Notes: generated by a model not told the origin, from the letters alone. A stretch of DNA of 64,000 bases from Vitreoscilla massiliensis (GCF_001457815.1 NZ_LN898220.1:186001-250000), one strand, 5' to 3'. Shown: positions 25,091 through 34,058, counted from the first letter of the stretch. Program-made: numbers and translations.

Positions 25091-26575
25091 TTACAAGACA
25101 AATGCCTCCACAAAACGGTTCACCGCCGTGGCATTCAGTTTGTCCGCATCGGCGCACAAATCAAAAATGGCAGCACTGCGTTGCGGCACATAGCGGGTGG
25201 CCAAATTGGCTTTGAACTTGGCTTCCAGCAAAGGAATGCCTTCAGCGCGGCGGCGGCGGTGGCCAACCGGATACTCGATTTCGATCAATTCGGTTGAGCT
25301 GCCATCTTTGAAGAACACTTGCAAGGCATTGGCTATCGAGCGTTTGTCGCTTTCCAAATACTCACGGCTGTAGCGCGGTTCTTCAACGATTTCCATTTTC
25401 TCGCGCAACACATCAATTTGCGGATGCTCGGCGTGGAAGCCATCTTCGTAATGTTCAGCCACCAAATCGCCAAACAGCAACGGCACGGCCGTCATGTATT
25501 GAATGCAATGGTCGCGGTCGGCCGGGTTGGCCAATTCGCCCACTTTGGAAATGATGCGGATGGCCGATTCGTGCGTGGTGATGACGATTTTTTCGATTTC
25601 GTCTATGCGGTCTTTCACTTGTGGATGCAAGCGCACCGCTGCCTCACACGCGGTTTGCGAGTGGAATTCGGCGGGGAAAGAAATCTTGAACAACACGTTT
25701 TCCATCACATAATCACCAAACGGCTGTGGCAATTTGAATTCGCGTTCGCCTTCAGGTTTCAAAGCCAAATCTTTGTTGGTGTGACTGAACAAGATGTCGT
25801 AGAAACCCCATTGCGGTGCGGTCAACACGCCCGGTATGCCCATTTCGCCGCGCAAAGCGACAAACGCCAAGAACACGCCACGGCTGGTGGCATCGCCAGC
25901 AGCCCACGATTTGCGTGAACCGGCATTCGGTGCATGGCGGTAAGTGCGCAAGGCTTGACCATCAACAAACGCATGCGACACGGCCGACAACAATTGCTCG
26001 CGCGTCGCGCCCAACATTTTCGCCGCCACCGCGGTAGAAGCGACTTTCACCAACAACACATGGTCCAAACCGACGCGATTGAATGAGTTTTCCAAAGCCA
26101 ACACGCCTTGAATCTCATGCGCTTGCACCATTCCAATAAGCACGTCTTGCATGGTCAACGGCGCTTCGCCTTGGGCAATGCGCTGTTGCGACAAATAATC
26201 GGCCACCGCCAAAATCGCACCCAAATTATCAGATGGATGGCCCCATTCGGCCGCTAACCAGGTGTCGTTGTAATCCAGCCAACGCACGATACAACCGATG
26301 TTCCAAGCGGCCTGTACCGGGTCTAAACAATACGGCGTGCCCGGCACACGCGCCCCACCAGGCACGACCGTACCCGGAATCAATGGGCCCAAATGCTTGG
26401 TACACTCCGGAAAGCGCAAGGCCAGCAAGCCGCAGCCCAAGGTGTCCATCAAACACAAGCGGGCGGTGTTCATCGCTTCGGCGGAAAAATTTGGCTCGGC
26501 GAGCACATAATCAACGATTTTTTGAATGACGGTATCGTAATCAGGACGGTTGTTTAAATCGACATTGTTTGACAC
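25091..26575 (-). CDS. prpD: 2-methylcitrate dehydratase PrpD
   Basis: A MmgE/PrpD-family enzyme that dehydrates 2-methylcitrate to 2-methylaconitate in the methylcitrate cycle. Marks are RLCLMDTLGCGLLALRF, RWLDYNDTWLAAEWGHPSDN (active-site region) and SHAFVDGQALRTYRHAPN. I start it at the GTG at 26575 (V/M-SNNVDLNNRPDYD), where AAGGAG overlaps the end of prpC 7 bases upstream. This gives 494 residues against 483 for E. coli. A longer frame to 26683 would overlap prpC. Confidence 0.94.
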   Translation of the reverse strand: MSNNVDLNNRPDYDTVIQKIVDYVLAEPNFSAEAMNTARLCLMDTLGCGLLALRFPECTKHLGPLIPGTVVPGGARVPGTPYCLDPVQAAWNIGCIVRWLDYNDTWLAAEWGHPSDNLGAILAVADYLSQQRIAQGEAPLTMQDVLIGMVQAHEIQGVLALENSFNRVGLDHVLLVKVASTAVAAKMLGATREQLLSAVSHAFVDGQALRTYRHAPNAGSRKSWAAGDATSRGVFLAFVALRGEMGIPGVLTAPQWGFYDILFSHTNKDLALKPEGEREFKLPQPFGDYVMENVLFKISFPAEFHSQTACEAAVRLHPQVKDRIDEIEKIVITTHESAIRIISKVGELANPADRDHCIQYMTAVPLLFGDLVAEHYEDGFHAEHPQIDVLREKMEIVEEPRYSREYLESDKRSIANALQVFFKDGSSTELIEIEYPVGHRRRRAEGIPLLEAKFKANLATRYVPQRSAAIFDLCADADKLNATAVNRFVEAFVL

Positions 26576-26585
26576 TGCTCGCTCC

Positions 26586-27713
26586 TTAGCGTTGGGCAAT
26601 AGGGGTGACTGCACGTTGTTCTGGACCGGTGTATTCGGCACTTGGGCGGATGATGCGGTTGTCGGCACGCTGCTCAAACACATGCGCCATCCAACCGGTC
26701 ACGCGTGAACACACAAAAATCGGTGTGAACAACGGCGTGGGGATGTTCATAAAATGGTAGGCACTGGCGTGGAAGAAATCGGCGTTCGGGAACAGTTTTT
26801 TCTCGTCCCACATCACCTTGGCCACCGCTTCGGAAATCGGGAACAAACTGTCGTCACCGGTATCTTCGGCCAGTTTCTTCGACCATGCTTTGATGACTTC
26901 ATTGCGCGGGTCAAATTCTTTGTAAATGGCGTGACCAAAACCCATGATCAATTCTTTGTTCACCAGCATTTTCAAAGTGCCATTGATCGCGTCTTCAGGG
27001 TCTTTGAACTTGCTGATCATCGCCATCGCCGCCTCATTGGCACCGCCGTGCAAAGGCCCACGCAAAGTGCCGATGGCACCGGTCACACAAGAATACAAAT
27101 CCGACAAGGTCGATGCGCACACACGCGCAGTAAATGTGGAAGCGTTGAATTCATGCTCAGCGTACAAAATCAGCGACACATTCATCACTTTGGTATGCAA
27201 TTCGGATGGCTTTTTGTCCAGCATCAAGCGCAAGAAATGCCCGGCCAAAGTTGGCTCATCGCTTTGGGTGGCAATGCGTTTGCCAAAATGGCTGTATTGG
27301 TACCAATAACACAGTATCGCCGGCAATATCGCCACCAAACGAATGCCGATGTCTTGCTGTTGCGTAAACGAATGTTCGGGTTCGAGTGTGCCCAATACCG
27401 AAGTGCCAGTGCGCAACACGTCCATCGGATGGGCGCTGGCAGGTATCTGTTCCAAGGCCGCTTTCAAAGCCTTGGGCAATTCGCGCTGCAAACGCAGTTG
27501 TTCCAAATAGTGATTCAATTGCGATTGGGTTGGCAATTCGCCTTTGAGCAGCAAATACGCCACCTCTTCAAACAAACAGTTCTCGGCCAAATCGCGCACA
27601 TCGTAACCACGGTAAGTCAAACCCGCGCCTTCTTTGCCGACGGTACACAAAGCGGTTTTGCCCGCCACTTGCCCACGTAAACCTGCACCTGATAACGCTT
27701 TTGCTTCTGCCAT
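26586..27713 (-). CDS. prpC: 2-methylcitrate synthase PrpC
   Basis: A citrate-synthase-family enzyme that condenses propionyl-CoA with oxaloacetate. The 375-residue length is that of PrpC rather than the longer type I citrate synthase. Catalytic segments are GPLHGGANEAAMAM (His), GFGHAIYKEFDPR (His) and the Asp-containing ADFFHASAYHFMNIP. AAAGGAG precedes the ATG. It lies between prpB, with an inverted uptake-word pair in the 141-base gap, and prpD. Confidence 0.95.
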   Translation of the reverse strand: MAEAKALSGAGLRGQVAGKTALCTVGKEGAGLTYRGYDVRDLAENCLFEEVAYLLLKGELPTQSQLNHYLEQLRLQRELPKALKAALEQIPASAHPMDVLRTGTSVLGTLEPEHSFTQQQDIGIRLVAILPAILCYWYQYSHFGKRIATQSDEPTLAGHFLRLMLDKKPSELHTKVMNVSLILYAEHEFNASTFTARVCASTLSDLYSCVTGAIGTLRGPLHGGANEAAMAMISKFKDPEDAINGTLKMLVNKELIMGFGHAIYKEFDPRNEVIKAWSKKLAEDTGDDSLFPISEAVAKVMWDEKKLFPNADFFHASAYHFMNIPTPLFTPIFVCSRVTGWMAHVFEQRADNRIIRPSAEYTGPEQRAVTPIAQR

Positions 27714-27816
27714 CTGTTTCTCCTTTGTAGACTGGTTCTGATGCCAAAGTAGGGATGATTCAAGCTTGCTGTATGTTGTGTCGTGTTGATGATTTATTGT
27801 TATGGTGTTGCTGCAA

Positions 27817-27842
27817 GCGGCCTGTAAGCCTTTACAGGCCGC
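27817..27842. terminator. Inverted pair of uptake words between prpB and prpC
   Basis: GCGGCCTGTAA / TTACAGGCCGC with a 4-base loop, no T run on the minus strand. It lies inside the operon, so it may only attenuate transcription from prpB into prpC or stabilise the prpB mRNA end. Confidence 0.55.
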
Positions 27843-27854
27843 ATATGCAGAGAT

Positions 27855-28742
27855 TTATTTGGCTTTGGCTGCTTGATACAGCTCATCCAATTTTTGTTCG
27901 TAAGAATGGTAATTGAGGTAATGATACAAATCGGCGCGCGACTGCATGATGTCGATGACGCCTTGCTGCGTGCCTTGCTCGCGGATTTCTTGGTAGACTT
28001 TTAAAGCTGCCGCATTCATGGCGCGGTAAGCACCGCAACAATACAAAATGATGTCAACATCGGCCGAGGCCAATTCATCGCGGGTAAACAACGGTGTTTG
28101 TCCAAACTCAGTAATATTGGCCAGAATCGGTACGCCTACCGCCTCGCGCACTTTTTTGTACATATTGAGCGAGGTAATCGCCTCAGGAAACACCATGTCC
28201 GCCCCCGCTTCCACATACGCTTGGCAACGCTCTATCATGCGCTCCAAACCTTCAGACGCTAACGCATCCGAACGCGCCATGATGACAAAGCTGTCATCGG
28301 TACGGGCATCGACGGCGGCTTTGATACGGTCGACCATTTCTTCTTTTGACACCACCGCTTTATTGGGGCGATGACCACAGCGCTTGGTGCCGGTTTGGTC
28401 TTCCATGTGCACCGCCGCCACGCCGGCTTTGATAAACGATTTAATCGTGCGTGCAATGTTAAATGCCCCGCCCCAACCGGTGTCTATGTCCACCAATACC
28501 GGCAACTCGGTGGCATTGGTGATACGATTGGCATCAATAAGCACATCTTCCATGGTGGATATGCCCAAATCTGGCAAACCCAAAGAATTGGCCGCCACCG
28601 CACCGCCAGAGATGTACAAAGCCTTGTAACCAACGGCTTCGGCCATGCGCGCAGTATAGGCGGTTAAGGTGCCAACCACTTGCAACGGTTGCTCTTCTTG
28701 CACAGCGTTGCGAAAGCGTTGACCTGGTGTGATGTAAGTCAT
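27855..28742 (-). CDS. prpB: 2-methylisocitrate lyase PrpB
   Basis: PrpB splits 2-methylisocitrate to pyruvate and succinate. The active-site loop reads KRCGHRPNK (Cys near residue 121), which separates it from isocitrate lyase (KKCGHMGGK, as in aceA here). DIDTGWGGAFNIART and HMEDQTGTKRCGH are further marks. Length 295 residues is typical. Its ATG overlaps the GntR stop by 4 bases, so the regulator and enzyme are co-translated. Confidence 0.95.
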   Translation of the reverse strand: MTYITPGQRFRNAVQEEQPLQVVGTLTAYTARMAEAVGYKALYISGGAVAANSLGLPDLGISTMEDVLIDANRITNATELPVLVDIDTGWGGAFNIARTIKSFIKAGVAAVHMEDQTGTKRCGHRPNKAVVSKEEMVDRIKAAVDARTDDSFVIMARSDALASEGLERMIERCQAYVEAGADMVFPEAITSLNMYKKVREAVGVPILANITEFGQTPLFTRDELASADVDIILYCCGAYRAMNAAALKVYQEIREQGTQQGVIDIMQSRADLYHYLNYHSYEQKLDELYQAAKAK

Positions 28743-29449
28743 GGGGTATCCTCGGTATGGGCATCGTCAAAATGACTGGCCATATTGCGTTTCGATGCTT
28801 GGATGTGACGGCGCATCAGCAATTCGGCCAACTCGCCGTCGCCAGCAGCCAGCGCATCGACGATGCGGTAATGTTCGCTCAAAGCGGTTTGGGGGCGCTT
28901 GGGCACACTGGAAAAACGAATGCGGTACATGCGCACCAATTGGTACAAATCATCGCACAGCAACTTCTTTAAAGTTTCATTGCCGCTGGCACTGATGATG
29001 CGGTAGTGAAAATCGTAGTCACCATCTTGCTCGAAATACGCTGTGCCGGCCTGAAACTGTGGGTCTTGTTCATGGGTTTGCAATACCGCGTACAGAGCAT
29101 CCAACTCATCACGACTCATGCGTGCAGCTGCCAAACGGCAAGCCATACCCTCCAACTCAGCGCGCACATCGTACAATTCTTCCAATTCGCGCTTGCCCAA
29201 AGACACCACGCGTGCGCCCACATGCGGCATGCGCACCAACAGCTTTTGCCCTTCCAATCGGTTCAAGGCCTCGCGCAATGGACCGCGGCTGATGCCATAG
29301 GTATCGGCCAAGTCTTGCTCGGAAATTTTGCTGCCCGGCGCCAATTCACCACGGATGATGGCGGCCTGTAACTGCGCAAACACTTGCTCAGCTCGGGTAG
29401 CGGTGATTTCGGTGGCCTTAGGCATATTGTCTACAATTTCTTTTAACAT
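28739..29449 (-). CDS. GntR/FadR-family regulator of the prp operon
   Basis: A 236-residue regulator with an N-terminal winged helix (ISEQDLADTYGISRGPLREALNRLEG, about 42-67) and a C-terminal FCD helical effector domain containing the metal-binding histidine pattern (RIISASGNETLKKLL..., HYRIVDALAAGD, RRHIQAS). It is the first gene of the prp operon and overlaps prpB by 4 bases. Palindromes of ATTGTCGACAAT type lie at 29426, 29499 and 29593, and the middle one sits where a promoter is expected, which implies autoregulation. The start is uncertain: ATG at 29449 and ATG at 29425 (MPKATEITAT) both lack a clear ribosome site, and the 29426 palindrome falls between them. Confidence 0.88.
   Translation of the reverse strand: MLKEIVDNMPKATEITATRAEQVFAQLQAAIIRGELAPGSKISEQDLADTYGISRGPLREALNRLEGQKLLVRMPHVGARVVSLGKRELEELYDVRAELEGMACRLAAARMSRDELDALYAVLQTHEQDPQFQAGTAYFEQDGDYDFHYRIISASGNETLKKLLCDDLYQLVRMYRIRFSSVPKRPQTALSEHYRIVDALAAGDGELAELLMRRHIQASKRNMASHFDDAHTEDTP
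29361..29371 (+). repeat. Uptake-like word, inside the gntR gene
   Basis: Exact GCGGCCTGTAA; encodes Leu-Gln-Ala-Ala on the gene strand. Confidence 0.65.
29426..29437. promoter_or_regulatory. Candidate GntR operator 1
   Basis: ATTGTCTACAAT, one base off the perfect palindrome at 29499, at the very start of the gntR reading frame. Confidence 0.5.
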
Positions 29450-29495
29450 GGTCTGAATTTAATCCAAAAATCGCTTATTAGCAAGTGTATAAATG

Positions 29496-29513
29496 TAAAT
29501 TGTCGACAATTTA
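29496..29513. promoter_or_regulatory. Candidate GntR operator 2 (perfect palindrome)
   Basis: TAAATTGTCGACAATTTA, a perfect 18-base palindrome about 47 bases upstream of the regulator ATG at 29449, where its promoter should lie. The TNGTNNNACNA-like core is typical of FadR/VanR-type GntR operators. Confidence 0.7.
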
Positions 29514-29561
29514 ACGGATTTCGCTTGATGCACATCAGCCGTTTGGGCTTTTAAGCATAAA

Positions 29562-29589
29562 AAAAGACACCTTTTACAAGGTGTCTTTT
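29562..29589 (-). terminator. Terminator of dnaK
   Basis: AAAAGACACCTT / AAGGTGTCTTTT, a perfect 12-base stem with a 4-base loop. On the minus strand it ends in a run of Ts, 22 bases after the dnaK stop. Confidence 0.9.
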
Positions 29590-29592
29590 GTG

Positions 29593-29604
29593 ATTGTCGA
29601 CAAT
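29593..29604. promoter_or_regulatory. Candidate GntR operator 3
   Basis: ATTGTCGACAAT, identical in its 12-base core to operator 2 and centred 94 bases from it, between the dnaK stop and the dnaK terminator. Confidence 0.5.
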
Positions 29605-29611
29605 TTAAAAC

Positions 29612-31534
29612 TTAGTCTTTTTTGTCTTTTACTTCTTCAAAGTCAGCATCTACCACGTCATCGGCAGCGGCTTTTTTAGGTTCTGCATCGGCAGCTTGAC
29701 CGGCTTCAGCTTGTGCTTGAGCGTACATCATTTCGCCCAATTTTTGGCTGACTGTGCCCAAAGTTTCGGCTTTGGCATCGATGGCAGCTTTGTCTTCGCC
29801 TTTGACCGCTTCTTCGGCTTCTTTCACCGCAGCTTCGATTTTTTCTTTCTCAGCAGCATCCAATTTGTCACCGTAATCGGCCAATGATTTTTTCACTGAG
29901 TGAATCAAGGCTTCAGCTTGGTTGCGGCTGGCCACCAATTCGGTCAATTTTTTGTCCTCTTCGGCATTCGCTTCCGCGTCTTTGACCATGCGTTCGATTT
30001 CTTCTTCACTCAAACCACTAGATGCTTGGATGGTGATGTTGGCTTGTTTGCCAGTGCCTTTGTCCAAAGCAGACACGTGCAAGATACCGTTGGCATCGAT
30101 GTCAAAAGTCACTTCAATTTGTGGCATACCGCGTGGTGCTGGAGCGATGTCGCCTAAGTTAAACTGACCCAAAGACTTGTTGGCAGACGCACGATCACGT
30201 TCACCTTGCAACACGTGGATGGTTACTGCGTTTTGGTTGTCTTCTGCAGTAGAGAAGGTTTGGTTCGCTTTGGTCGGAATGGTGGTATTTTTTTGGATCA
30301 ATTTGGTCATCACACCGCCCATGGTTTCAATACCCAAAGACAATGGTGTCACATCCAATAACAATACGTCACTGCGACCACCAGACAATACTTCACCTTG
30401 AATTGCTGCACCAACGGCAACCGCTTCGTCAGGGTTCACGTCTTTGCGTGGTTCTTTGCCAAAGAAGTCTTTCACCGCGTCTTGCACTTTAGGCATACGG
30501 GTTTGACCACCAACCAAAATCACGTCATCAATTTCGTTCACGCTCAAGCCCGCGTCTTTAATTGCAGTGCGGCAAGGCTCAATCGAACGGTTAATCAAAT
30601 CTTCTACCAAGCTTTCAAACTTAGCGCGAGTCACTTTCAATGCCAAGTGTTTCGGGCCAGTGGCATCCATGGTGATGTAAGGCAAGTTGATGTCGGTTTG
30701 TTGACCGCTAGACAACTCGATTTTCGCTTTTTCAGCCGCTTCTTTTAAGCGTTGCAAAGCCATCACGTCTTGGGTCAAGTCTATGCCTTGCTCTTTTTTG
30801 AACTCATCAATGATGTAGTTAATCAAGCGTTGGTCAAAGTCTTCACCGCCCAAGAAAGTGTCACCATTGGTGGCCAACACTTCAAATTGTTTGTCGCCAT
30901 CGACATCGGCAATTTCAATGATCGAAATATCGAAGGTACCACCACCCAAGTCGTATACCGCGATTTTGCGGTCGCCTTTGGCAGCTTTGTCCATACCAAA
31001 CGCCAAAGCAGCAGCAGTTGGCTCATTGATGATGCGTTTTACTTCCAAACCAGCGATGCGGCCTGCATCTTTGGTGGCTTGACGTTGGCTGTCGTTAAAG
31101 TAAGCAGGAACGGTAATCACCGCTTCAGTCACGGTTTCGCCCAAATGCGCTTCCGCTGCTTGTTTCATTTTGCGCAAGATTTCAGCAGACACTTGTGGAG
31201 GCGACAATTCTTTGTCTTGTACTTTCACCCAAGCATCGCCATTGGCGGCTTTAACGATTTCAAATGGCAATTTGTCGATGTCTTTTTGCACTTCGGCATC
31301 TTCAAAACGGCGACCAATCAAACGTTTTACCGCATAAATGGTGTTTTTAGGGTTGGTCACTGCTTGGCGTTTGGCCGGAGCACCTACCAAAATTTCGCCG
31401 CCATCCACGTATGCCACAATAGAAGGTGTGGTGCGAGCACCTTCTGCATTTTCGATTACTTTGGTTTGGCCATTTTCTGAAATCGCCAAACAAGAGTTGG
31501 TTGTACCTAAGTCAATACCAATTACTTTAGCCAT
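29612..31534 (-). CDS. dnaK: Chaperone DnaK (Hsp70)
   Basis: The ATP-driven chaperone that binds exposed hydrophobic peptides, working with DnaJ and GrpE. The N-terminal ATPase starts GIDLGTTNSCLAI, with AVYDLGGGTFDISII and VILVGGQTRMP further on. A substrate-binding domain and helical lid follow, and the C-terminus ends EEVKDKKD. The ATG at 31534 (640 residues) is chosen because GGAGA lies about 9 bases upstream. A heat-shock-type promoter lies at 31603-31630. dnaJ is not adjacent; grpE lies about 2 kb upstream on the same strand. Confidence 0.98.
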   Translation of the reverse strand: MAKVIGIDLGTTNSCLAISENGQTKVIENAEGARTTPSIVAYVDGGEILVGAPAKRQAVTNPKNTIYAVKRLIGRRFEDAEVQKDIDKLPFEIVKAANGDAWVKVQDKELSPPQVSAEILRKMKQAAEAHLGETVTEAVITVPAYFNDSQRQATKDAGRIAGLEVKRIINEPTAAALAFGMDKAAKGDRKIAVYDLGGGTFDISIIEIADVDGDKQFEVLATNGDTFLGGEDFDQRLINYIIDEFKKEQGIDLTQDVMALQRLKEAAEKAKIELSSGQQTDINLPYITMDATGPKHLALKVTRAKFESLVEDLINRSIEPCRTAIKDAGLSVNEIDDVILVGGQTRMPKVQDAVKDFFGKEPRKDVNPDEAVAVGAAIQGEVLSGGRSDVLLLDVTPLSLGIETMGGVMTKLIQKNTTIPTKANQTFSTAEDNQNAVTIHVLQGERDRASANKSLGQFNLGDIAPAPRGMPQIEVTFDIDANGILHVSALDKGTGKQANITIQASSGLSEEEIERMVKDAEANAEEDKKLTELVASRNQAEALIHSVKKSLADYGDKLDAAEKEKIEAAVKEAEEAVKGEDKAAIDAKAETLGTVSQKLGEMMYAQAQAEAGQAADAEPKKAAADDVVDADFEEVKDKKD

Positions 31535-31602
31535 ATTCTGTGTCTCCAAATAACTTGAGTGCAAAACTCAATATCGTATTAGTTAATTCATCAATGATTG
31601 CT

Positions 31603-31630
31603 ATATGGTGGGGCTTGGCGATATTTCAAG
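31603..31630 (-). promoter_or_regulatory. Candidate RpoH (sigma32) promoter of dnaK
   Basis: On the minus strand CTTGAAA (31630-31624), 13-base spacer, CACCATAT (31610-31603). This matches the sigma32 consensus CTTGAAA...CCCCATNT at all -35 bases and 7 of 8 -10 bases. It lies about 70 bases upstream of the dnaK ATG. Confidence 0.65.
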
Positions 31631-31802
31631 TGTTGTTTTGCATAAAATGCGCTGCCTCGAAACTGCCGCCGTATCTTGCTATCGCAGCTAAAATGGGCGG
31701 TGTTGGCCAAAATTCAAGAGCACACCTCTAAAATTTCTGCCCCAACATGACTATGCTCAACACAGGTTACGCTCACACTTGTTTTCAAATGATTGAATAG
31801 CA

Positions 31803-31837
31803 AAAAGCGGCCTGTAAATGGTTTACAGGCCGCTTTT
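31803..31837. terminator. Terminator built from an inverted pair of uptake words
   Basis: AAAAGCGGCCTGTAAA, 3-base loop, TTTACAGGCCGCTTTT: a perfect 16-base stem, about 50 bases after the thiolase stop. Confidence 0.85.
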
Positions 31838-31885
31838 CAAGATATTTCAAACTCGCTTCAGCACATTCATACCAGTAAGAGGTGT

Positions 31886-33049
31886 TTACACCGACAACAC
31901 CGAAGCGTAATTCGCCACTGCCGCGCCGCCCATATTGAATACCAAACCCAGTTTAGGCGCGGTCAATTGCATTTCGCCTGCTTGTCCAGTCAATTGGCGG
32001 TAAGCCAGCACGTGCATGGACACGCCCGTGGCGCCGACGGGATGGCCTTTGGCTTTCAAACCACCGGACACATTCACTGGCACCGCACCATCGCGGTAGA
32101 CCGTGCCGCTTGCCAAGGCCTCAAATCCTTTGCCCTTCTCGGCCAAACCCATGGCTTCGTACAGCAGCAATTCGGCGATGGTGAAGCAATCGTGCACTTC
32201 GGCAAAGTTCAAATCCTGCACCTGAATGCCCGCTTGCCCATAAGCGGCCTGTATCGCTTTTTCTGGTCCCACAAAACTGGCCCAATCGCGGCTGTGCAAC
32301 GGCAATAAATCGCTGACATGCACGGCGGCGGCAAAATGCGCACGCTGTGCAAATTCTGCGGCTCGGTGTTCTGCCACCAACACCACCGCCGCCGCACCAT
32401 CGCTGATGAGCGAACAATCGCTCATGCGCAAACTCGGTTCAATTAAGGGATTTTTCTCAGATACAGTGTTGCAAAACTCAAAACCCAAGTCTTTGCGCAA
32501 TTGCGCATACGGGTTCAGCAGCGCATTACTGTGGTTTTTGGCGGCAATTTTCGCCATTGTTGGCAATGGGTCACCATAACGCTGACCATAAATCTGCGCC
32601 GCGCGGGCAAATACCGCGGGAAACGATACACCTGCTTCATCGGCATGGTTTTGATAGCCGGCGCCGGCCAAAGCACGGGTCACGCCGGCGGTGTCGTTGT
32701 GGGTCATTTTCTCCACGCCCACCACCAAAGCCACTTCTATGCGTCCCGACTTGATGGCATCTATCGCCGCATACATCGCCGCTGCACCTGAGGCACAGGC
32801 ATTTTCAAACCGTGTTGCCGGCTTAAAACGCAAGCCAGCATCGGCCTGTAAAATCAGCGATGAGGCAAACGCATCCGCAGCCATACCGGCATTGAAATGC
32901 CCCAAAAACACCGCATCCACATCATCGCCACTCACACCCGCTTCTTGCAGCGCTTCTTGTGAGGCAGAAACAATCAATTGTTCCAAATTCTCTTGCAAAC
33001 GCCCAAACTTGGTATGGCCTGAGCCTACGATAGACACTCCGATTCCCAT
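31886..33049 (-). CDS. Thiolase-family acetyl-CoA acetyltransferase (SCP-x-like)
   Basis: A thiolase that cleaves or forms 3-ketoacyl-CoA. The nucleophilic cysteine lies in FENACASGAAAM and the catalytic His in KAKGHPVGATGVSMH. The DFSEVHDCFTIAE-like segment (FAEVHDCFTIAELL) places it in the SCP-x / lipid-transfer-type thiolase group rather than with FadA. The ATG at 33049 (MGIGVSIVGSGHT, 387 residues) has GAGGAG upstream. It stands between grpE and dnaK but has its own terminator, so co-transcription with dnaK is unlikely. It is probably part of the fatty-acid use suggested by fadH and the prp operon. Confidence 0.87.
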   Translation of the reverse strand: MGIGVSIVGSGHTKFGRLQENLEQLIVSASQEALQEAGVSGDDVDAVFLGHFNAGMAADAFASSLILQADAGLRFKPATRFENACASGAAAMYAAIDAIKSGRIEVALVVGVEKMTHNDTAGVTRALAGAGYQNHADEAGVSFPAVFARAAQIYGQRYGDPLPTMAKIAAKNHSNALLNPYAQLRKDLGFEFCNTVSEKNPLIEPSLRMSDCSLISDGAAAVVLVAEHRAAEFAQRAHFAAAVHVSDLLPLHSRDWASFVGPEKAIQAAYGQAGIQVQDLNFAEVHDCFTIAELLLYEAMGLAEKGKGFEALASGTVYRDGAVPVNVSGGLKAKGHPVGATGVSMHVLAYRQLTGQAGEMQLTAPKLGLVFNMGGAAVANYASVLSV

Positions 33050-33334
33050 CTGCTTCTCCTCTGTACTATTTGCCACCATGGTGGTCTGGCTGTTTTTCTT
33101 GTGTCACACACTAGCACAGAGTGCCCAAACTGCCTATCGTCTGTCCATGACTCTGCTAAGTAAATGCTCACGATTAAGAATCAGAAACCGATGCGCTTAA
33201 CAGCGTATTCTTGTGTCTGGCTGAGCAAGCCAGCACGTCAACGCCTAGCTCAATACGCCAAGCAACATCCAAGACACCACGGATTGCGTCCACATACTGT
33301 ATTCATTGCACTCTTTTGCTTGGTTTAAACACAA
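33050..33334. other. Intergenic stretch between the thiolase and grpE
   Basis: No convincing gene, RNA or repeat seen apart from the ribosome site of the thiolase gene. It presumably holds the thiolase promoter, which I cannot place with confidence. Confidence 0.4.
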
Positions 33335-33370
33335 TAAAGCGGCCTGTAAACTGACTTACAGGCCGCTTTA
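33335..33370. terminator. grpE terminator built from an inverted pair of uptake words
   Basis: TAAAGCGGCCTGTAA / TTACAGGCCGCTTTA, a 15-base perfect stem with a 6-base loop, 22 bases after the grpE stop. Confidence 0.8.
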
Positions 33371-33392
33371 ATGTTTATTACTGCGATAAAGC

Positions 33393-33959
33393 TTATTCAG
33401 CCGCTTTGGCCACCACCACCATGGCAGGACGCAATACGCGGTCGTTGAGGCTATAGCCTTTTTTCATCACCGAAACCACGGTGTTCGGCTCTTGCTCGCT
33501 CGCTATCGCTTGCATCGCTTGGTGCAAATGTGGGTCGAGTTTGTCGCCCACCGCAGGGTTGATTTCGCTCACATGCGCTTTTTCAAACGCCTTATTCAGC
33601 TCCGTCAACGTCATGCTCACGCCCATTTTCAAAGCATCGAAGTTTTGGCTTTGGTCGAGCAAAGCCATTTCCAAATAGTCTTTGACGGTCAACAATTCGG
33701 TCGCAAATTTTTGGCTGGCAAATTTGTGCGTGTGTTGTATCTCTTCTTCATGACGGCGGCGCAAGTTTTGTTCATTCGCAGCAGAGCGCAAACGCTCGTC
33801 TTGCAGTTGGCCTTGCAACTCTGCCACTTCCGCAGCCCAGTCTTCAGCCGTTTTTTCAACTGCTTCTTCTGGCTGGTGCAAATCTGCGACATTTTCGGCT
33901 TGTTCTGCATCCAATACCACGTTTTCTTCTGCTGTTGTCTTGTGTTCGCTATCAGTCAT
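33393..33959 (-). CDS. grpE: Nucleotide exchange factor GrpE
   Basis: GrpE releases ADP from DnaK. The 188-residue protein begins with an acidic, disordered tail, then a long coiled-coil helix (about 42-100) and a C-terminal beta domain with VGDKLDPHLHQAM and GYSLNDRVLRPAMVVVAK, the family signature. The ATG at 33959 (MTDSEHKTTAEE) is used since AAAGGAT precedes it; a longer frame to 34103 lacks support. A possible sigma32 promoter lies at 34033-34058. Confidence 0.95.
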   Translation of the reverse strand: MTDSEHKTTAEENVVLDAEQAENVADLHQPEEAVEKTAEDWAAEVAELQGQLQDERLRSAANEQNLRRRHEEEIQHTHKFASQKFATELLTVKDYLEMALLDQSQNFDALKMGVSMTLTELNKAFEKAHVSEINPAVGDKLDPHLHQAMQAIASEQEPNTVVSVMKKGYSLNDRVLRPAMVVVAKAAE

Positions 33960-34032
33960 TTCGCATCCTTTCTCAGGTAATTCGGCTAGGATTGGTAATC
34001 CATGTTCACATTTGAAATCAATTCCGGTGCAC

Positions 34033-34058
34033 ATTTGGGCGAATGCGCATAATTCAAG
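34033..34058 (-). promoter_or_regulatory. Possible RpoH promoter of grpE
   Basis: On the minus strand CTTGAA (34058-34053), 12-base spacer, GCCCAAAT (34040-34033), 6 of 8 matches to the sigma32 -10 box, about 74 bases before the grpE ATG. Confidence 0.4.

Noticed and set aside
25091..26683. Longer PrpD start giving 530 residues
   Set aside because: Would overlap the prpC end; a GTG at 26575 with AAGGAG fits the family length.
26754..27680. 308-codon plus-strand frame
   Set aside because: Antisense to prpC, which has all citrate-synthase motifs; a codon-bias artefact.
30752..31480. 242-codon plus-strand frame
   Set aside because: Antisense to dnaK; Phe/His-rich, typical of frames opposite highly biased genes.
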